The translations under genes and the position numbers were made by a program. 64,000 bases of DNA from an uncultured Pelagibacteraceae bacterium. GTDB lineage: Bacteria > Pseudomonadota > Alphaproteobacteria > Pelagibacterales > Pelagibacteraceae. The notes beneath the pieces are model-generated. The model was given only the letters and a program-made list of their open reading frames with translations, did no database searches and was not told the origin of the DNA. Position 1 is the first letter of the stretch. Every line of letters starts with the position of its first letter. Below, piece after piece: positions 58,992 through 64,000 of this stretch. Location: contig CABYVK010000002.1 in the NCBI GenBank assembly GCA_902522385.1, positions 1 through 64,000 on the forward strand. The letters run 5' to 3'.

Positions 58992-59635
58992 TCAAAAGTT
59001 TTATCAACTAAATATAGTCCTAAAGCAACGCAAGGACCTATGCCAAATGCAAATAATAAAGTTCCAACCCCTACTGTTCCTCCTAAATACCACCCAATAC
59101 TAACAACTGAAATTTCTAATGTTCCTCTTACAGCAGCTATAGGAAAATTAGTTAATTTTTGTAATCCTATCATAAGTCCATCTCTAGGACCGGCTCCTAA
59201 ATTCGATACTAAGTAAATACCCCCACCTATTCCAACCATGATAACAGAAATTACAGCTAATAATAATTGATGAATATAATTTGATGGTGTTGGAACATAC
59301 TTGATACAAAGATCAATCATAATTGCAATAATCAAAGCATTAAATATTGTACCCATCCCTGGTTTTTGCCCAAGAGGAATCCATAAAATTAAAACAGCAA
59401 TACTTATTAATAATGTGATAGTTCCAATACTTAAATTTACATTTAAAGAAATACCTTGGGCTAAAACACTCCAAGGAGAAGCTCCAGTGAATGAAACAAT
59501 TAACAAACCTTCGCCTAATCCAAATAAAGACAAACCAAAACATAAGAAAAAAAATGTTGAAAACTTTGGTTTAAAATTAAATGGTTTTTCTGAGCTCCAT
59601 TTTACCTTTGGAATTTTTTTTATTTTTAAAAACAT
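58988..59635 (-). CDS. YczE/YyaS/YitT-family membrane protein
   Basis: 215 residues with about six hydrophobic segments. The family pattern is visible: LFGLGEGLLIVSFTGASPWSVLAQGIS near residues 35-62 and YLVSNLGAGPRDGLMIGLQ near 141-159, an internal repeat of glycine-rich motifs. No biochemical function is established for this group; transport has been suggested. It is a single-gene unit divergent from the secreted-protein gene by 53 bases. Confidence 0.8.
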   Translation of the reverse strand: MFLKIKKIPKVKWSSEKPFNFKPKFSTFFFLCFGLSLFGLGEGLLIVSFTGASPWSVLAQGISLNVNLSIGTITLLISIAVLILWIPLGQKPGMGTIFNALIIAIMIDLCIKYVPTPSNYIHQLLLAVISVIMVGIGGGIYLVSNLGAGPRDGLMIGLQKLTNFPIAAVRGTLEISVVSIGWYLGGTVGVGTLLFAFGIGPCVALGLYLVDKTFD

Positions 59636-59688
59636 AATTGTAATAATCTATATCTATTAATGAAAAATTCTAATATTGTAACCAGCAA

Positions 59689-60369
59689 ATGAAAAAGTTT
59701 ACAATTATCTTACTTGTTGTATTTTTCACATCAATTTCTCTAGCTCATATAGGTCATTATAACAAATTTGACAAAATAGAAATGGAGATCTTGAGAAATG
59801 ATGAAGTAATTGGATATAACAATTATTATTTTAAAAGAGATGATGAAAAAACGATAGTAAAAAATCAATATAAATTTGAGGTAAAATTACTATCTGCAAC
59901 AATATTTAAAGTAGAGGGATATGGGGAAGAAATTTATTTAAAAGATAAATTAATATCTTTTCAATCAAAGACACTTCAAAATAAAAAAGAAAAATTTGTA
60001 AACTTAAAACTAGATAAAAATAATGAAAAGTTTGATATTAAAGGATCTTCATATTCAGGTGAAGCCTCTCTTAAAAATATTATTGGAAATTGGTGGAGTC
60101 ATAAAATTTTACAAGCAGAAAGTCAAATAAGTCCTATTTCTGGAAGTATAAAAGAACAAATAGTTACTTTTATTGGCAAGGAAAATATTTCAATTGATGG
60201 CAAACGATACGAAACAGATCATTTCAAACTCACATCTAAAGATATGTCTCTTCCAGAAGATAAAAAATTAAATTTTGATATTTGGCTTGATAAAAAAACT
60301 TCAGTTATTGTCAAAGTTACATATGAAAGAATGGGAAATTGGGAGTATCGCTTAAAAAATCTTAAATAA
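59689..60369 (+). CDS. Secreted DUF6134-like protein
   Basis: 226 residues with a signal peptide (about 1-18, ending SLAH), so exported to the periplasm. The mature part begins HIGHYNKFDKIEMEILRNDEVIGYN and is rich in beta strands; a Trp-containing NWWSHKIL segment near 130 and YERMGNWEYRL near the end are the clearest conserved-looking patches. This resembles DUF6134 proteins of marine bacteria. Function unknown. It ends 2 bases before the convergent renalase-like gene. Confidence 0.7.
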   Translation: MKKFTIILLVVFFTSISLAHIGHYNKFDKIEMEILRNDEVIGYNNYYFKRDDEKTIVKNQYKFEVKLLSATIFKVEGYGEEIYLKDKLISFQSKTLQNKKEKFVNLKLDKNNEKFDIKGSSYSGEASLKNIIGNWWSHKILQAESQISPISGSIKEQIVTFIGKENISIDGKRYETDHFKLTSKDMSLPEDKKLNFDIWLDKKTSVIVKVTYERMGNWEYRLKNLK

Positions 60370-60371
60370 AA

Positions 60372-61343
60372 TTATTTATTTATTTTTTTATAAAGATCGT
60401 TTGCACTTATCCATCCAGCCTCTACTCTAGGACCTACAAACCAATCTGCACACACTCCTAAATTTAATTTATTACTCCAATAACTTTTAATTTTTAATGA
60501 TCTAGAATTTGAAGAATATTTCCAGCCATGATTTAATGAAGTTAATATTTTTGTTTTTTTAATTCCGGTAAGTTTAAAAAATCGATCAATTAAAATCATT
60601 GAGTTTTTTTCCTTATTTTCTCTATTTTTATTTATTTTTTTATTTGCCCAAAGGTTTGTGCTTTGTAAAGTCCATAAATCATTATTACTTTTAAATCTTT
60701 TTTTACTATTTTCTTTAGCAGCCCAGCCTAAAATTTTGTCATCAAATAAGTAACTTGATATATTTTTATTTGTTTTTTTTATTTCAATCATAACTGTAAT
60801 ATTTGCATCCATTTTGATTTTTTGCTTGATGAACGGATCTTTTATAATTTTTTTTGATAATTTTTTTAATTGTGGGAAAGGGCAAGTTAATACTAATTTA
60901 TCATAATATTTTATTTTATTGTTCTTAAAGACTAACTTCCATTTTTTGTTTACAAATTTAATCTTCTCTATCTCACTTTGAAAATTACAACTTATATTCT
61001 TTATTAAATATTTGCTAATATCATTGTTGCCTTTGCAGCCAATTATTTTAACATGATTTTTATTTTCTTTTTTTAACTTATGTAAAAAAACATGTTTGCC
61101 ACCCCATTTTTTTAGAATTTTTTTTTTACGTAAATTTGTAATAAATTTTTTAAATTGAATTGTTTTTGGAGAAATATATTGTGCCCCGTGGTCAAATCCT
61201 TTTGACTTATTTAATCTTTTAAAAGAAGATCTACCACCTGGACCTCGAGCTTTGTCATAAATGTGTACAGAATTTTTTTTATTTAACAAATTAGCTATTG
61301 TTGCTCCAGAAATTCCAGAGCCAATTACACAATAACTACTCAT
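60372..61343 (-). CDS. FAD-dependent oxidoreductase, renalase-like
   Basis: N-terminal dinucleotide fold CVIGSGISGATIANLL at residues 5-20, then KARGPGGRSS near 32-41 as the second FAD contact, and DHGAQYIS near 52, typical of renalase-type amine-oxidase folds. The C-terminal GVCADWFVGPRVEAGW segment near 296 is the FAD-closing motif. 323 residues. Bacterial renalases oxidise isomeric dihydronicotinamides; that role here is inference. It overlaps pmbA by 4 bases. Confidence 0.85.
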   Translation of the reverse strand: MSSYCVIGSGISGATIANLLNKKNSVHIYDKARGPGGRSSFKRLNKSKGFDHGAQYISPKTIQFKKFITNLRKKKILKKWGGKHVFLHKLKKENKNHVKIIGCKGNNDISKYLIKNISCNFQSEIEKIKFVNKKWKLVFKNNKIKYYDKLVLTCPFPQLKKLSKKIIKDPFIKQKIKMDANITVMIEIKKTNKNISSYLFDDKILGWAAKENSKKRFKSNNDLWTLQSTNLWANKKINKNRENKEKNSMILIDRFFKLTGIKKTKILTSLNHGWKYSSNSRSLKIKSYWSNKLNLGVCADWFVGPRVEAGWISANDLYKKINK

Positions 61344-62656
61344 TTTCCCGCAACAGTCATACCTTCTATCATCATAGTTGGTGAATTGACTGAATATTCA
61401 AATTCTAAATCATTAGCTAAAATAATATTTTTGAACATATCCTTAAAATTACCAGCAATTGTTATTTCATTAACAGGATATTTAAATTCTCCATCTTCAA
61501 CTAAAAAACCAGTTGCACCTACAGAATAATCTCCAGTCACAATATTAGACCCATGACCAATAGTTTCGGTAATATAAAGACTTCTTGAATTTTTTTTCAT
61601 AAGATCCTCATAGCTTATACTTCCTTTTTCAAAATATAAATTGGTAGTTCCACCGCTTCTTCCATTTGATTTTAAATTTAATTTTTTTCCATTGTATGTG
61701 TCGACAAGATAATTTTTAAGAATTCCATTCTCTATAAGTTGTAATGTATTTGAGTTTACACCCTCTGAATCAAAGTTTTGAGAACCCATTCCTTTAATTA
61801 TATCTGGTTTATCAATTACATTTATCGAATTAGCAAAAACTTGTTCATCAATTTTATTCTTTAAAAATGAAGTGCCTCTTGCAATTGCAGAGGCAGATAT
61901 TGCACTTGCAAAAGCATTTAACATTCCCTTTGAAATTCTTCTATCAAAAATTATGCTGATCTTCTCACTGCCAATTTTTTTAGGGCTCAATTTTCTAATA
62001 GTTTGCTTGGCGGCTTTATTTCCGAGATCTGTTGCTTGCTTAATATCAGACAAATGACGTTTGCTAGAAAACTCGTAGTCTCTTTCCATGCTATTTTCAT
62101 CTTTTGCAACTGTTACACAAGAGGCCGCAAAAGAGGAAGTTTTATAACCGTCACAAAAACCGTCACTATTTGCTAATATAAAATTTGATTTATTTTCAGT
62201 GAAACTAGATTCTGTATTTATGATTTGATTGTCTGATGAAGCAGACTCCTCTAAATCTTTTAAATATTTTATTTTTTTATCGTTTTCGAATCTTGTTTCA
62301 TCATACAAATTAAGACTACTAATTTGTTTGGCTAATAAATTTTTATCAGGCAAAGAATTAAATTCATCCTCTGGTGTAATTTTTGTAGTTTCAAAGCACT
62401 TTGCAATTAAAGTTTTTATATTTTCATCTAGTAAATTTGATGATGAAATTGATGATCTTCTTTTACCTAAATAAGTTTCTATACTTAATGCCAATCCATC
62501 CGATCTATCTGAGGCTTCCAGGGATTTATTTCTAAAATTAACTGTTTCTGAAATTGAGTGACCAACTGTAACACTTGCATCAGTTGCTCCCATTTTTTTT
62601 GCCAAATCTAAACAATATGAGGCTTTTGATTTTAGAAATTCTTGATCCTTAATCAT
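61340..62656 (-). CDS. pmbA: TldE/PmbA-family metalloprotease subunit
   Basis: Non-catalytic or supporting partner of the TldD/TldE peptidase. The N-terminal domain has GATDASVTVGHS and ETVNFRNKSLEAS near 20-48. The C-terminal half carries the family repeats (FDSEGVNSNTLQLIENGILKNYL region near 290-315 and GHGSNIVTGDYSVGATGF near 365-382). It lacks the HExxxH motif, as expected for TldE. 438 residues. It starts 6 bases after tldD. Confidence 0.93.
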   Translation of the reverse strand: MIKDQEFLKSKASYCLDLAKKMGATDASVTVGHSISETVNFRNKSLEASDRSDGLALSIETYLGKRRSSISSSNLLDENIKTLIAKCFETTKITPEDEFNSLPDKNLLAKQISSLNLYDETRFENDKKIKYLKDLEESASSDNQIINTESSFTENKSNFILANSDGFCDGYKTSSFAASCVTVAKDENSMERDYEFSSKRHLSDIKQATDLGNKAAKQTIRKLSPKKIGSEKISIIFDRRISKGMLNAFASAISASAIARGTSFLKNKIDEQVFANSINVIDKPDIIKGMGSQNFDSEGVNSNTLQLIENGILKNYLVDTYNGKKLNLKSNGRSGGTTNLYFEKGSISYEDLMKKNSRSLYITETIGHGSNIVTGDYSVGATGFLVEDGEFKYPVNEITIAGNFKDMFKNIILANDLEFEYSVNSPTMMIEGMTVAGK

Positions 62657-62662
62657 AATACT

Positions 62663-64000
62663 TTAAAGTTTTGTTCCACCAACTGTCATTTTATCAATCA
62701 AAATTGAAGGTTGAGCGACTCCCACAGGAACTCCTTGTCCTGCTTTTCCACATGTTCCTATGCCTGGATCTAACATCATGTCATTTCCTACCATCGATAC
62801 TTCTTTAAGTATTGATGGTCCATCACCAATAAGTGTTGCGCCTTTAATTGGAGATCCAATTTTTCCATTATTTATTTCGTAAGCTTCAGTACAATTAAAT
62901 ACAAATTTACCAGATGTAATATCTACCTGGCCGCCTCCAAAACTTACTGCAAAAATTCCTTTATCAACAGATTTGATCATTTCATCTTGAGTTTGATTGC
63001 CACTTAACATCATTGTATTTCTCATTCTTGGCAAAACAATATGTCTATAATTTTCTCTTCTTCCAGATCCAGTAGATCTTGTATTCATTAATCTTGCATT
63101 ATGCCTGTCTTGCATAAAATTTTTAAGAATACCATTTTCAATTAAAACTGTACGCTCAGTTGGTGTTCCCTCATCATCAATTGTTAAACTACCTCTTCTA
63201 TTATCTATCGTACCATCATCTACAATTGTAACTGTCTCACTTGCAACTTTTTCTCCCATTAGATCATGAAATGCTGATGTTTTTTTTCTATTAAAATCTC
63301 CTTCTAGACCATGACCAATTGCTTCATGAATTAATATAGCAGGCCAACCAGGTCCTAAGACTACTTTCATCTCACCAGCAGGTGCTGGTTTACTCTCTAA
63401 ATTTACTGATGCAATTCTAAAAGCCTCTTCACAAACATTTTTCCAATTATCATTTTTTAAATAATCGTCATAAGATTGTCTGCCACCAATTCCATATACT
63501 CCCGTTTCTTTTCTTCCATTTTTTTCCAACATTACAGAGACATTAAATCTAATTAATGGACGTACATCAGTGAGTGCTTCTCCACCTGATCGAATAATTT
63601 CAATTGATTTTTGCTCACCTGCGAAACTAGCAGTAACTTGTTTTACTGATCCATCTTTTTTTCTTAAAAAATCATTAACTTTATTTAAAACTTCTAATTT
63701 TGAATCTAAAGTTTTTTGTTCAATTGGATTAATATCTTCATAAAATTTTTTATTAGTTTTTGGAATTTCATGATTGTATATGCCTTTAATTGATTTAAGA
63801 GTTGACTTAAGATTTTCTGAGGAATTTTTTAATGAATCTTTTGATATTTCATTTGAATATGAATAAGCGACAACCTCCTTTGAAATAGCTCTAAAGCCAA
63901 ATCCTAAATCAGAACTGTAGTTTGAGCTTTTTATTTTATTGTCATCCAACAAAATTGATTCTGATTTAGACTCCTCTAAATAAAGCTCACCATCATCACA
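62663..64000 (-). CDS. tldD: TldD-family metalloprotease subunit, 5'-truncated
   Basis: Catalytic partner of TldE, cleaving unfolded or modified peptides. The zinc motif HEAIGHGLEGD (HExxxH) is clear, and the third Cys ligand region is in GTCGKAGQGVPVG near the C-terminus. The reading frame stays open to base 64000, upstream of a TTG at 63952, with sequence that fits TldD (GELYLEES then an Asp-rich turn). The start therefore lies outside the window; about 446 codons are visible of an expected 470-480. Confidence 0.95.
   Translation of the reverse strand, partial: CDDGELYLEESKSESILLDDNKIKSSNYSSDLGFGFRAISKEVVAYSYSNEISKDSLKNSSENLKSTLKSIKGIYNHEIPKTNKKFYEDINPIEQKTLDSKLEVLNKVNDFLRKKDGSVKQVTASFAGEQKSIEIIRSGGEALTDVRPLIRFNVSVMLEKNGRKETGVYGIGGRQSYDDYLKNDNWKNVCEEAFRIASVNLESKPAPAGEMKVVLGPGWPAILIHEAIGHGLEGDFNRKKTSAFHDLMGEKVASETVTIVDDGTIDNRRGSLTIDDEGTPTERTVLIENGILKNFMQDRHNARLMNTRSTGSGRRENYRHIVLPRMRNTMMLSGNQTQDEMIKSVDKGIFAVSFGGGQVDITSGKFVFNCTEAYEINNGKIGSPIKGATLIGDGPSILKEVSMVGNDMMLDPGIGTCGKAGQGVPVGVAQPSILIDKMTVGGTKL

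Noticed and set aside
59301-59660. 119-codon plus-strand frame opposite the YczE-like gene
   Set aside because: The minus-strand frame has clear membrane-protein family motifs; this frame is its complement.

Overview
The window is a very AT-rich (by eye about 70% A+T), almost gap-free stretch of bacterial chromosome. It fits a streamlined marine alphaproteobacterium of the SAR11 / Candidatus Pelagibacter type. Supporting signs are the base composition, one- to four-base overlaps between genes, an alphaproteobacterial CcrM methylase, an aa3 oxidase operon of alphaproteobacterial order, split b/b' ATP synthase genes, and a retinal-synthesis cluster. I assign the lineage from gene content and composition only. 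I recognise no insertion sequence, prophage, CRISPR array or rRNA gene. No stretch longer than 300 bases lacks a gene; the largest gap (56890-57164) holds a small candidate gene.

Layout. 1-4020 (+): pgeF (cut by the window edge), prs, rplY, pth, ychF. 3997-6556 (-): the cytochrome bc1 genes petA-petB-petC. 6649-8432 (+): trmL, hemF, greA. 8429-12345 (-): a secreted TPR protein, ispE, tRNA-Gln and cca. 12357-14811 (+): a uracil-DNA glycosylase, rnhB and ccrM. 14808-16933 (-): mutY and a FAD monooxygenase. 16934-29601 (+): a long co-oriented block of DciA-like protein, DsbA-like protein, a short smc, the F0 genes of ATP synthase, crtI-crtB-crtY-blh, ispH, thrB and rnhA. 29593-37730 (-): rsmE, then the cytochrome c oxidase operon ctaC-ctaD-ctaB-(41-aa gene)-ctaG-ctaE-SURF1, then thrC and a peroxiredoxin. 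37747-40244 (+): dehalogenase, pirin, quinone oxidoreductase. 40694-46319 (+): ubiA and the lipid A / Kdo genes msbA, waaA, lpxK and an acyltransferase. 46542-48370 (+): purD, rsmD. 48362-54782 (-): HAD hydrolase, ribF, ileS, lspA, a BamF-like lipoprotein, pgi. 54915-58991 (+): groES-groEL, a small basic gene, typA. 58988-64000: a YczE-like membrane protein (-), a secreted DUF6134-like protein (+), a renalase-like oxidoreductase, pmbA/tldE and tldD (all -, tldD cut by the edge).

Functionally the window is strong in energy metabolism. It has complex III, a complete aa3-type complex IV operon with assembly factors, the membrane sector of ATP synthase, and the enzymes that turn phytoene precursors into retinal, the chromophore of proteorhodopsin. 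ispE and ispH supply the isoprenoid precursors; neither a rhodopsin gene nor a GGPP synthase is in view.

No wholly new multi-gene system is evident. The observations most worth a second look are: an SMC protein of 857 residues with no recognisable hinge domain; three GANTC sites packed into the ccrM leader; two small genes easily missed (41 aa in the oxidase operon, 38 aa after groEL); a divergent mutY / DciA-like pair whose start codons abut in one CATATG; and the pattern that seven of nine convergent gene pairs overlap at their 3' ends with no visible terminator.
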